A stretch of 15,913 nucleotides of DNA from the NCBI GenBank assembly GCA_964533645.1, contig CAZHMQ010000044.1, positions 1 to 15,913 on the forward strand, read 5' to 3'. A program made the position numbers and the translations under genes. Source of the stretch: JABDBK01 sp964533645. GTDB lineage: Bacteria > Pseudomonadota > Gammaproteobacteria > DSM-16500. The notes beneath the pieces are model-generated. The model was not told the origin of the DNA, ran no database searches, and was given only the letters and a program-made list of their open reading frames with translations. Shown here piece by piece: positions 1-6,673 of the stretch. Positions within the stretch are counted from its first letter, which is position 1. The number at the start of each line of letters is the position of its first letter.

Positions 1-503
1 GTACCATGGGGAATAAAGTAGTGACTACACTTGCGCGCACTTTTCATGATCACGGACTTTCGACGATTCGTTTTAATTTTCGAGGCGTAGGCAAATCGGA
101 AGGGGTGCATGATCAAGGTCAGGGTGAAACCGATGATGTATTGGCTATAGCCGCTTGGATAAAAAAGGAGCGGCCGCAAGATACACTTTGGTTGGCAGGG
201 TTTTCTTTTGGTGGCTTTGTCGCAAGAAGTGCTGCCTCGCATCTGGAAGTTGCTCGTTTAGTGGTGGTCGCGCCCCAAGTTTCACGGTTTGAAATGGCTA
301 ATTTATCACCTATTTCATGCCCTTGGGTGGTCATTCAGGGTGAAGAAGATGATGTTGTATCACCAGAGGCGGTTTATGCATGGGTGGACCATCAAGAGCC
401 TAAGCCTATGCTGGTCCGTATTCCTGGTGCAGGGCACTTTTTCCATAGGCAATTAGGTGATCTTAGCATAGCCATTGAGCAATCTTGCTTTAGATGCGAA
501 TAG
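1..503 (+). CDS. Alpha/beta hydrolase (COG2945-like), 5' end cut by the window
   Basis: A small serine hydrolase of the alpha/beta superfamily; its substrate cannot be told from sequence. The frame is open to the left edge. The first in-window codons read T-M-G-N-K, which matches the middle of the family's usual HPHP..GGTM.NKV motif, so the ATG at position 6 is internal and about 35-45 residues are missing upstream. Numbering from that ATG, NFRGVGKSEG (24-33) is the conserved loop after strand 4. GFSFGG places the nucleophile at Ser67, GEEDD gives the acid Asp115, and GAGHFFH gives His144. The C-terminus ends where the family normally ends, with a TAG stop at 501. The feo promoter begins only 12 bases after the stop, so this gene is probably not part of the iron operon. 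The superfamily call is firm; the role is unknown. Confidence 0.85.
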   Translation, partial: TMGNKVVTTLARTFHDHGLSTIRFNFRGVGKSEGVHDQGQGETDDVLAIAAWIKKERPQDTLWLAGFSFGGFVARSAASHLEVARLVVVAPQVSRFEMANLSPISCPWVVIQGEEDDVVSPEAVYAWVDHQEPKPMLVRIPGAGHFFHRQLGDLSIAIEQSCFRCE

Positions 504-515
504 TTCTCAATTGTA

Positions 516-544
516 TTGACAGTTTTATCCAAAAAAGCGATACT
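516..544 (+). promoter_or_regulatory. Sigma70-type promoter of the feoABC operon
   Basis: A perfect -35 box TTGACA (516-521), a 17-base spacer and a -10 box GATACT (539-544, 4 of 6 matches) predict a start of transcription near 551 and a leader of about 25 bases to feoA. A short inverted repeat TCAAT-TGT-ATTGA (507-519) overlaps the -35 box and could be an operator. It does not match the 19-bp Fur box well, so iron control by Fur is not shown here. Confidence 0.7.
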
Positions 545-575
545 GGTCTACGATGAGAGCAAGAGTGGGATGACT

Positions 576-809
576 ATGCGGCTAAAAAATATGAAAATAG
601 GCGGCCGTGCGATGATTACCGCATTGAATAAAGCCGAAAAAATTTACAGACATAAATTAATTTCTATGGGGCTTATTCCCGGCACCGAATTGTTAGTGTC
701 ACGAAAAGCGCCTTTGGGCGATCCTATTGAGATTATTGTTCGCGGTTTTGCGCTTAGTCTGCGTAAGGAAGAAGCCGATATTTTAGAGCTTCAGGAGATT
801 ACCGCATGA
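576..809 (+). CDS. feoA: Ferrous iron transport protein A
   Basis: A small cytoplasmic SH3-like protein that works with FeoB in Fe(II) uptake. With the ATG at 576 it has 77 residues, the usual FeoA length. The core LISMGLIPGTELLVSRKAPLGDPIEI (split here as LISMGLIPG and APLGDPIEI) closely parallels E. coli FeoA (LLSLGMLPG, APLGDPIHI). The frame extends back to a TTG at 516, but those bases are the -35 box of a promoter, so the long form cannot be made from it. An ATG at 570 is also possible. The 576 start is preferred because MRLKNMKIGG aligns with the normal family start and has GGGA upstream. The stop overlaps the feoB start as ATGA (806-809), a sign of translational coupling. Confidence 0.92.
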   Translation: MRLKNMKIGGRAMITALNKAEKIYRHKLISMGLIPGTELLVSRKAPLGDPIEIIVRGFALSLRKEEADILELQEITA

Positions 810-3082
810 CCACTATTACCGTAGGTTTAGTTGGTAACCCTAATTCGGGTAAAACCACCATTTTTAATGCTTTAACCGGTGCTCGTCAAAAAGTGGGTAA
901 TTGGCCAGGTGTGACGGTAGAGCGCAAAAGTGGTTTTTTTAAAATGGCAGAAAAGGCCATCGAAGTAGTCGATTTACCCGGGACATACTCTCTTGTCGCG
1001 GTTTCAGAAAACTCCTCGTTAGATGAACGTATTGCTTGTGACTTTATCTTAAGTCGAAGTGCCGATGTCATTGTGAATGTATTAGATGCGAATAATCTTG
1101 AACGCAGTCTTTATGTAACGTTGCAATTATTAGAAATGCGCGTGCCCGTGATAGTAGCGGTGAATATGCTGGATGTGGCGCGTCTACGTCAAACCAAAAT
1201 TTTGTTAGATGTATTGCAAAAATCTTTAGCTTGTCCAGTGATTGGTTTAGAAGCGAACAAGAAAAAAAATATTCATATACTCAAAGAAAGTATTGTGCAA
1301 CATAAAGCAATGTCGAATGTTACATTACCAAGCCTTGATCCGGTGATAAAAAAAATCGTAGACGAGATAGCTGATCAAATGGCTGTTAAGCAAGATCAAC
1401 GTGAGTGGATAGCAGAAAGACTATTAGAAAATGATGTTTTCGTCCGTTCTCTTATTCCAAAAGAGGTATTACAAAAAATTCCAGCTTACCAAGAACAGAT
1501 TCAAACCATCTTAGGTGAAGACGCTGATATTTTATTTGCGGATCGACGTTATCGTTTTATTCAACATTGTATTAAACAGTGTGTAGTAAAAACAGGCGCG
1601 CTAAAAAAAACCATGACAGAGCGCATCGATAATATTGTGCTAAATCGTGTGTTAGGTATTCCAATTTTTTTAAGCATTATGTATGCCATGTTTTTATTTG
1701 CAATCAATATAGGCGGCGCTTTCCAAGATTTTTTTGATATTAGCAGCAACGCGATTTGTGTGGAGGGGTTCGCCCAAGTTTTAGCAGCCATGCATATGCC
1801 TAACTGGTTGATAGCCTTGCTGACTCAAGGGGTAGGTAAAGGTATTAATACGACTATTACCTTTATTCCTGTGATAGGTGCTATGTTTTTATTCTTATCG
1901 TTTCTTGAAGACTCAGGCTATATGGTGCGCGCGGCTTTTGTGATTGATAGAGTTATGCGTGCTTTAGGTTTGCCAGGGAAATCCTTTGTTCCTATGATAG
2001 TGGGATTTGGCTGCAATGTGCCATCGGTCATGGGTGCGCGAACCTTAGATAATAGACGTGATCGTATTCTCACCGTATTGATGAGTCCATTTATGTCATG
2101 TGGTGCGCGTTTGGCTATTTTTGCGGTGTTTACGGCAGCATTTTTTCCTAAGGGTGGTCAAAATGTCGTATTTGTGTTGTATATCACGGGTATTGCTATT
2201 GCCATGTTAACAGGACTTTTATTGCGTAAAACTGTATTAAAAGGCGATCCTGCGCCTTTGTTGATGGAATTGCCACCTTATCATGTGCCTAATGTTAAAA
2301 AATTAATGCTTCATGTTTGGCAACGTTTAAGTGGTTTTGTATGGCGCGCAGGTAAGTTGATTGTGCCTATATGTGTGTTGTTAGGCGTGTTAAGTGGTTT
2401 AGATGCCGATGGCAGTATGAGTATAGGCGATGGTGATACGCAGTCTTTATTGGCCATGGCTGGACGATACGTTACACCGGTATTTGAACCTATGGGAATT
2501 TTTTCGGATAATTGGCCTGCGACAGTCGGTTTGTTAACCGGTGTGTTGGCTAAAGAAGTTGTGATTGGCACGCTCAATGCATTATATACGCAAATGGGGC
2601 ATTTTGCAGATTTGCATGCCGAAGGCTTTAGTTTTTGGGGGAATCTACAGGCAGCAGTGACTTCTATTCCTGCTAATTTAAGTCATCTCCTGGGAGCTTT
2701 TAGTAACCCAGTGCTCGCGCAAGCACCTGTGTCTTCTTTATCGGAAAATGTTTATGGTTTGATGTATCAAAAATTTGATGGACAAATCGGTGCGATGGCT
2801 TATTTGTTTTTTGTCTTGCTTTATGTGCCCTGTGTTTCAACCACGGCTGCAGTGTGGCGTGAGCTTAATCGTGCTTGGGCCTTGTTTTCAGTCTTTTGGA
2901 GTACGGCGGTAGCTTACGGTGTTGCGGTTGGATTTTATCAACTTATGACATTATTCCGTCATCCCATGGCATCCATGGGTTGGTTAGTGGGTATTGTGAT
3001 GTTTTTCATGTTAGTTATGATGATGATGCGTTTCGTTGCGGCGCGAGAAATCACATTGCGAGGTAAGTATGGGTTTACTTGA
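806..3082 (+). CDS. feoB: Ferrous iron transporter B (GTP-dependent)
   Basis: The inner-membrane Fe(II) transporter, 758 residues, the normal size. The N-terminal G domain shows G1 GNPNSGKT (10-17), the G2 threonine in NWPGVTVE (32-39), G3 DLPG (56-59), G4 NMLD (120-123) and a G5-like segment near 147-152. A helical regulatory domain follows to about residue 270. The membrane region has the two Gate motifs, including GFGCNVPSVMGARTL with its conserved cysteine and PFMSCGARLAIF, and later LLYVPCVSTTAAVWREL. It follows E. coli FeoB almost motif for motif through GLPGKSFVP, TPVFEPMGI, DNWPATVGL and AKEVVIGTLN. It overlaps feoA by 4 bases and feoC by 14, so the three genes are one operon. Every key residue looked for is present. 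Confidence 0.97.
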   Translation: MTTITVGLVGNPNSGKTTIFNALTGARQKVGNWPGVTVERKSGFFKMAEKAIEVVDLPGTYSLVAVSENSSLDERIACDFILSRSADVIVNVLDANNLERSLYVTLQLLEMRVPVIVAVNMLDVARLRQTKILLDVLQKSLACPVIGLEANKKKNIHILKESIVQHKAMSNVTLPSLDPVIKKIVDEIADQMAVKQDQREWIAERLLENDVFVRSLIPKEVLQKIPAYQEQIQTILGEDADILFADRRYRFIQHCIKQCVVKTGALKKTMTERIDNIVLNRVLGIPIFLSIMYAMFLFAINIGGAFQDFFDISSNAICVEGFAQVLAAMHMPNWLIALLTQGVGKGINTTITFIPVIGAMFLFLSFLEDSGYMVRAAFVIDRVMRALGLPGKSFVPMIVGFGCNVPSVMGARTLDNRRDRILTVLMSPFMSCGARLAIFAVFTAAFFPKGGQNVVFVLYITGIAIAMLTGLLLRKTVLKGDPAPLLMELPPYHVPNVKKLMLHVWQRLSGFVWRAGKLIVPICVLLGVLSGLDADGSMSIGDGDTQSLLAMAGRYVTPVFEPMGIFSDNWPATVGLLTGVLAKEVVIGTLNALYTQMGHFADLHAEGFSFWGNLQAAVTSIPANLSHLLGAFSNPVLAQAPVSSLSENVYGLMYQKFDGQIGAMAYLFFVLLYVPCVSTTAAVWRELNRAWALFSVFWSTAVAYGVAVGFYQLMTLFRHPMASMGWLVGIVMFFMLVMMMMRFVAAREITLRGKYGFT

Positions 3083-3293
3083 CATTAAAAATTATATGAT
3101 GAAAGTTCGCATCGCCAGTTTAGCTAGTCTTTGCGTCTATTTTAATAATGATGCTAATGTATTACGAGATATGCTTGCGCATTGGGTGCGTAAAGGAAAA
3201 ATGCGGCTATGCATGAAAACGCCTAGCTGTGGTGTAAAGTGTGGAAAATGCAGTATTTTGCAGACAGAAATGTATGAATGGGTTTCAACCTGA
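3069..3293 (+). CDS. feoC: FeoC-like winged-helix protein
   Basis: A small protein (74 residues) in the FeoC position, right after feoB. In other gammaproteobacteria FeoC is a winged-helix protein with a cysteine cluster that binds an Fe-S cluster and affects FeoB stability. Here MGLLDIKNYMM...RIASLASLCVYF...VLRDMLAHWVRKGKM matches the DNA-binding-like fold of FeoC, and the wing carries C48, C54, C58 and C61 (CX5CX3CX2C). The classical spacing (CX4CX2CX5-7C) has its last cysteine further downstream; that one is absent, so any cluster would use a shifted set, perhaps including C48. The ATG at 3069 has AGG upstream and lies inside feoB. An earlier ATG at 3036 would add 11 residues unlike the family. 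The 3' end overlaps the convergent mntA-like gene by 9 bases. Confidence 0.8.
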   Translation: MGLLDIKNYMMKVRIASLASLCVYFNNDANVLRDMLAHWVRKGKMRLCMKTPSCGVKCGKCSILQTEMYEWVST

Positions 3294-3590
3294 GCCTTCT
3301 TGAAGAATCTCATGTTGTTTTTTAATTTCTTCTTTAAATGTTTCAGGTATCATATTCCAATCCAATATATCGATTAAAATGGGCAGATTGCTTTCAGAAA
3401 ATGCTTCCCGTAAATGAACGATTTTTTTTGACGCGTCTTTATCAGTTGAAATTAAAACCAAATCAAGATCGCTGCCAGAATGAGCTTTATTTTTGGTGCG
3501 ACTACCATATGCCCATACCGTGTCGTAAGGCGCATACGTCGCTAGAATGTCTAGTATCATGTTGAGATAGCGCTGATCAAGATTGAGCAT
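3285..3590 (-). CDS. mntA: MntA-like nucleotidyltransferase antitoxin
   Basis: A minimal nucleotidyltransferase of 101 residues. In characterised MntA/HepT pairs this enzyme adds AMP residues to a tyrosine of the HepT toxin and so silences it. The active-site motif GSX10DXD is exact: G29-S30, then D41 and D43 in SDLDLVL. A third acidic residue sits in ILIDILDW (D74). The open frame extends further upstream to 3731, but that part lies inside hepT in another frame. The ATG at 3590 gives the normal family length and starts 14 bases before the hepT stop, a coupled arrangement. Its stop lies within the last codons of feoC on the other strand. The antitoxin role is inferred from the family and the gene pair. 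Confidence 0.88.
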   Translation of the reverse strand: MLNLDQRYLNMILDILATYAPYDTVWAYGSRTKNKAHSGSDLDLVLISTDKDASKKIVHLREAFSESNLPILIDILDWNMIPETFKEEIKKQHEILQEGSG

Positions 3591-4029
3591 CGCTGTAGCC
3601 CAATTTTTTTTGCAGAATATCTTGAAGTTGTTTTGCATCCTCAAGGAATGCGGGTAATAACTTGAGAGTCGTTTTTGTAAATGCAATGCCATAATCATGA
3701 GCAGTATTACTTCGGTTGTCTCTATAGGCAAACCATCGTTCTATCGCTTGAGTTTCTAATATCCCATGTTTGGTGGCATGACGGAATAAGTCTTTGTAAG
3801 TAAGTTCATCGACTGTTCGTGGATTAAGCGTATAATTTTTCAGAACTTTGCGTAATAGTTTACCCGAAGTTTCAAGTGTGAGTTCGAAACCTTTGACTGT
3901 TGCATTTCGAAAAACTTCATACTCTATGCTTTCAGGTTTGGATGAGTTTAAATGATCCATGGAATATTCAAGTGTTTTAATGCATTGGGCGAGATGATCT
4001 GTATTGAGTTTTACCATGTTGTATTCCAT
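3577..4029 (-). CDS. hepT: HepT-like HEPN toxin, partner of MntA
   Basis: An all-helical HEPN-domain protein (HI0074 / nucleotidyltransferase substrate-binding family), 150 residues from the ATG at 4029 or 146 from the ATG at 4017. The latter has GGA 7 bases upstream and may be the true start. Numbered from the 4017 start, the catalytic HEPN motif RX4HXY is exact: R102-SNTA-H107-D-Y109. In studied HepT proteins R and H form the RNase site, and the tyrosine is the residue modified by MntA. The motif is intact, so the toxin is probably functional. It is the first gene of a two-gene minus-strand operon with the mntA-like gene. A possible -10 box TATAAT lies at 4054-4049 on this strand, within the intergenic region shared with the divergent Ig-fold gene. 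Confidence 0.87.
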   Translation of the reverse strand: MEYNMVKLNTDHLAQCIKTLEYSMDHLNSSKPESIEYEVFRNATVKGFELTLETSGKLLRKVLKNYTLNPRTVDELTYKDLFRHATKHGILETQAIERWFAYRDNRSNTAHDYGIAFTKTTLKLLPAFLEDAKQLQDILQKKLGYSDAQS

Positions 4030-4044
4030 AAACTATACTGTTTA

Positions 4045-4061
4045 TTCAATTATAACTTAAT
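4045..4061 (+). promoter_or_regulatory. Candidate PmrA-type box in the hepT / Ig-fold intergenic region
   Basis: TTCAAT-TATAA-CTTAAT fits the response-regulator consensus YTTAAK-N5-YTTAAK with one mismatch and exact 11-bp spacing. A TATAAT at 4077-4082 lies 21 bases after the start of the second half-site and could be the -10 box of the gene at 4150. PmrA control is inference. Confidence 0.4.
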
Positions 4062-4149
4062 CCCAAATGGTGTGCTTATAATATATTTTCTCTTGAATTT
4101 CCCAATCAATCGCGCAATCATCGGAAGATGCACTATAAGAGGGAATCCC

Positions 4150-5010
4150 ATGGCAGACGAATTAAAATCACCCGTATTAACCACTGAAATTCCTGCACAA
4201 ATTGTGAATGAAGGTGCAAGTTATACACTCCAATTGAAAAATTTTATTGAATCCCCTGATGAAGCCAGCGGGAAAGTACGTTTTTTTGCAGAACTGGTTG
4301 ATGGGCAGTCGTTGCCAGAAGGTCTTATTTGTACACCTGAAGGTTTAGTGAGCGGTATTCCCGCAGATGAGACGCGAGGTGTGTATCACATTGTGGTTAT
4401 GGCAGAAAATGATTCAGGCATTCCTTTTACCGCATCATTTGATCTTACCATTAAAGAGCGCATTAAAATTGAAGATGAAAATCAACATTACACTGAGTTA
4501 AAAGCTAAAGTCTGGGAAGCTTTAGGTGAAGGATTACCGCTGCCTGATTTAACGGAACTTTTAAACCGTCCTTTAACGCACGATGATATTTATTATTTAT
4601 TAAAACGATTTGCTACTTTAAAAATTTGGGATGTCTATAACTTGGATTCACCCTCCGAGCCTAAGCTCCTAAATCTCGAAGGCGTCAGTAAACATTATTA
4701 TGTTTACGATAGGGGTTGTTATATCATCGGTGTACCTAAAGATTTATTTACCTACGAGCGTACGATTGAAGATGCTCTGATGACCGCTAAAGCCATGGCT
4801 GGCGAAGTGTATAAGCGTGGCTGGACAGTGGAATTTACAGGCTTTGGTAAGATGGCAAGGGCCTGTTGGGTGGAGTTGCAGATTTTAGGGGATAAACACG
4901 ATAAAGCCATTGAAATCATACATTATACCCCCACCTCTAAGGATATAAGTTTATATGAAGCAGAAAGTAAAGCGGAAACGGTGTTCGGTAGAAAAAAATC
5001 AATAGAATAA
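4150..5010 (+). CDS. Cytosolic Ig-fold (He_PIG / cadherin-like) protein of unknown function
   Basis: I do not recognise a named homologue. The protein has 286 residues from the ATG at 4150, which has a good AGAGGG site. Residues 12-104 look like an Ig-like/cadherin-like domain of the He_PIG type: a strand start at IPAQIVNEGASYTLQL, then LPEGLICTPEGLVSGIP and GVYHIVVMAENDSG, matching the family pattern LPxGL...G.i.GxP...G.Y.v.v.A.D. Residues 110-286 form a separate, mixed helix-strand region (LTHDDIYYLLKRF, HYYVYDRGCYIIGVP, WTVEFTGFGKMARACWVEL) with no motif I can assign. No signal peptide or membrane segment is seen, although such Ig domains are usually extracytoplasmic. The frame is open further upstream to 3952, but that overlaps hepT and lacks a good start. 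A candidate PmrA box precedes it. It could be a type IV substrate or a structural protein; neither is shown. Confidence 0.75.
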   Translation: MADELKSPVLTTEIPAQIVNEGASYTLQLKNFIESPDEASGKVRFFAELVDGQSLPEGLICTPEGLVSGIPADETRGVYHIVVMAENDSGIPFTASFDLTIKERIKIEDENQHYTELKAKVWEALGEGLPLPDLTELLNRPLTHDDIYYLLKRFATLKIWDVYNLDSPSEPKLLNLEGVSKHYYVYDRGCYIIGVPKDLFTYERTIEDALMTAKAMAGEVYKRGWTVEFTGFGKMARACWVELQILGDKHDKAIEIIHYTPTSKDISLYEAESKAETVFGRKKSIE

Positions 5011-5034
5011 ATAGGTTAATATTTATGGTAAGAA

Positions 5035-5051
5035 TTTAAGCCTATTTTAAG
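5035..5051 (+). promoter_or_regulatory. Candidate PmrA box upstream of the coiled-coil gene
   Basis: TTTAAG-CCTAT-TTTAAG matches YTTAAK-N5-YTTAAK perfectly, both half-sites being identical and 11 bp apart, 43 bases before the start codon at 5094. PmrA boxes of this form precede many effector genes in Legionella and Coxiella. Whether this genome encodes PmrA cannot be seen here. Confidence 0.55.
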
Positions 5052-5054
5052 AAT

Positions 5055-5076
5055 TTTGAGTTATATTTGAGTTATA
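5055..5076 (+). repeat. Perfect 11-bp tandem repeat in the same promoter region
   Basis: TTTGAGTTATA occurs twice without a gap (5055-5065, 5066-5076), starting 4 bases after the TTTAAG pair. It contains possible -10 boxes (TATATT at 5062, TATAAC at 5073). Its 11-bp period equals that of the adjacent operator-like site, so both elements lie on the same face of the helix. Confidence 0.6.
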
Positions 5077-5093
5077 ACACTACGAGGTGATGT

Positions 5094-6563
5094 ATGGCTG
5101 CAGCGCCAGAAGCGATAGAAACCCCAAAGGATGATTTATCGAAATTGCATAGACTTCAAAGCCTCTATCTGGATATAGAAGGATATAGATTTGGTCAAAC
5201 CGAGGAAGATAAAAAAGTAGGCGGGGATTTGGCGAAGCGCATCGGAAAAACACAAGCAGATGTGGGAGTGGAAGAACTAAAAAAACTAGATACCCTCTTG
5301 AGTGAAGATAACCTTAAAAAAATGGCAAATGGGGATGAAGGTGGAGCGAAAGATTTAAAGCGACCCGATCCAACAAATGCGGAAGGTACTCAAGCTATAG
5401 AGGACTTTAAGAATAATATCGCTCCAAACCTAGTTAATTTAGCTAGGGAAGCGGTAGACGAAGTCAAAACTAAAGTCGGCGCTGAAGTTGAAAAGTTTAG
5501 AACCGGTACGCCACCTACGGATGAAACATGGAAAGCTGCATTTGAAGAAGAAAAACAAAAAGCATTCGTAAAACAAGTCGACGATAAAATACAAAGTCTA
5601 AAGGAAAAAAAACAAGAAGTAGAAGATAGGCCTGCCCCTCCAGCTTTGCCAGTGGTAAAGCGCGATTTAAATGCTATTTATGATGCCCAAATAGCAAGTT
5701 TAGAAAAACTAAAAACTGAGTTTAAAGCTGAAATGAATAAGCAAAAAAGTCAGACTTTGCTTAATGCTATAAGTAAAGCTAAGCATCCACCTAACCCAGA
5801 AGATATTAAAGCCGGTGGTTTGCGTTCACCAGGTAGTTTGACTGAGCAGGATCAAATTGAGAGAAAAGTCCTAGAGAAACATAACGAGCCAACTGCTGAA
5901 GATTACGCGCGGGTAGCTAGAGTTCAAAGAAGAAAAATGCGGTTTGCAAAGCTAGCATGGACTAAGGGCGAAGAGATAGAGTTAGAAGAAATGAAGAAAC
6001 CAGAAAATCGGGCAAAACAATATGTGCTCTGGGGGAAAAAAAGTGGTGCATTTACATTTTCCGATGATGGGATACATTTTAAGATAGATGGGTGGCTTAC
6101 TAGAGGTGCTAACGTAAAGCGAAACATCAATGATTTACTGAATGTGTTTTACGCTGAAACCGGAAGCGCAAAAGCTGTTTTAACAATAGATGAGAATATT
6201 TCTTATAATTACGTCATGAAAATGGCAGAGATAGTGCAGGAAAGACAAGCCCATGGCGATGACACACGTGCCGAAATTGATAAAAGGCCAACAGTTACTC
6301 TTAGTCCAGAGGCTGTTAAACTACTAATAGCAAAAGTACAAAAAGATGATGGTCTTAAAGAAGAAGATGCACGAGAAAAAGTTCGAGTATTGAATGCTAT
6401 GTTGTCGGGTGAAGGGCCTCAACCCGATGGTAGTTATACAACACCATTGCCAACGGGAGAGAAGAAACAAGCGAAAGAAGAAAAAAGAGAAGCAAAAGAT
6501 CAAAAAAACGCAAAAGATGCAAAAACGGCTGTATCAGCCTCAGGGCGGAGGCTTGGGAATTAG
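5094..6563 (+). CDS. Charged helical/coiled-coil protein, candidate effector
   Basis: No recognised family. The protein has 489 residues, is very rich in Lys, Glu, Asp and Ala, and has no signal peptide or membrane segment. Long amphipathic stretches at about 100-175 and 190-230 are likely coiled coil, separated by a proline-rich joint (DRPAPPALPVV, 178-188). A more globular part spans about 305-435, with strand-like FTFSDDGIHFKIDGW followed by INDLLNVFYAET and LTIDENISYNYVMKMAEIV. The last 35 residues are a Lys/Glu/Ala tail. The ATG at 5094 has GAGGTG 4 bases upstream. The gene stands alone behind a perfect candidate PmrA box. Coiled coils, a charged tail, lack of an export signal and that operator are all common in Dot/Icm effectors, but the effector call is inference. 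Confidence 0.7.
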   Translation: MAAAPEAIETPKDDLSKLHRLQSLYLDIEGYRFGQTEEDKKVGGDLAKRIGKTQADVGVEELKKLDTLLSEDNLKKMANGDEGGAKDLKRPDPTNAEGTQAIEDFKNNIAPNLVNLAREAVDEVKTKVGAEVEKFRTGTPPTDETWKAAFEEEKQKAFVKQVDDKIQSLKEKKQEVEDRPAPPALPVVKRDLNAIYDAQIASLEKLKTEFKAEMNKQKSQTLLNAISKAKHPPNPEDIKAGGLRSPGSLTEQDQIERKVLEKHNEPTAEDYARVARVQRRKMRFAKLAWTKGEEIELEEMKKPENRAKQYVLWGKKSGAFTFSDDGIHFKIDGWLTRGANVKRNINDLLNVFYAETGSAKAVLTIDENISYNYVMKMAEIVQERQAHGDDTRAEIDKRPTVTLSPEAVKLLIAKVQKDDGLKEEDAREKVRVLNAMLSGEGPQPDGSYTTPLPTGEKKQAKEEKREAKDQKNAKDAKTAVSASGRRLGN

Positions 6564-6626
6564 TATGCAATGATCATAACTTTAGGAATAAATTGAACAT
6601 TTTATAATAAATTCACAAAGACATTG

Positions 6627-6635
6627 TGCTATAAT
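6627..6635 (+). promoter_or_regulatory. Extended -10 promoter element before the 931-residue gene
   Basis: TG-C-TATAAT (6627-6635) is a perfect extended -10 box 38 bases before the start codon at 6674. No good -35 box lies at 16-18 bases, as expected for extended -10 promoters. The same TGCTATAAT occurs before the gene at 9656 (9589-9597). No TTAA pair is seen here. Confidence 0.55.
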
Positions 6636-6664
6636 TAATCATAAGTGGGTGCATAATATAAATA

Positions 6665-6672
6665 GGGGGGGG
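6665..6672 (+). repeat. G8 homopolymer forming the ribosome binding site
   Basis: Eight consecutive G residues end one base before the ATG at 6674 and are the only Shine-Dalgarno-like sequence. A run of this length can slip during replication, which would change SD strength and spacing. Confidence 0.6.
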
Positions 6673-6673
6673 T

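Noticed and set aside
507..525. A Fur box at the feo promoter
   Set aside because: Only a short 5-3-5 inverted repeat is present; it does not match the 19-bp Fur consensus well enough to call.
3591..3731. An N-terminal extension of the MntA-like protein by 47 residues
   Set aside because: It is read from within hepT in another frame and has no similarity to the family; the ATG at 3590 gives the normal length.
3952..4149. An upstream extension of the Ig-fold gene with hydrophobic residues that might look like a signal or membrane segment
   Set aside because: It overlaps hepT in antisense and the promoter region, and lacks a binding site; the ATG at 4150 has a strong AGAGGG.
6564..6673. A PmrA-type box before the 931-residue gene
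   Set aside because: A single ATTAAT is present, but no partner half-site lies 11 bp away on either side.
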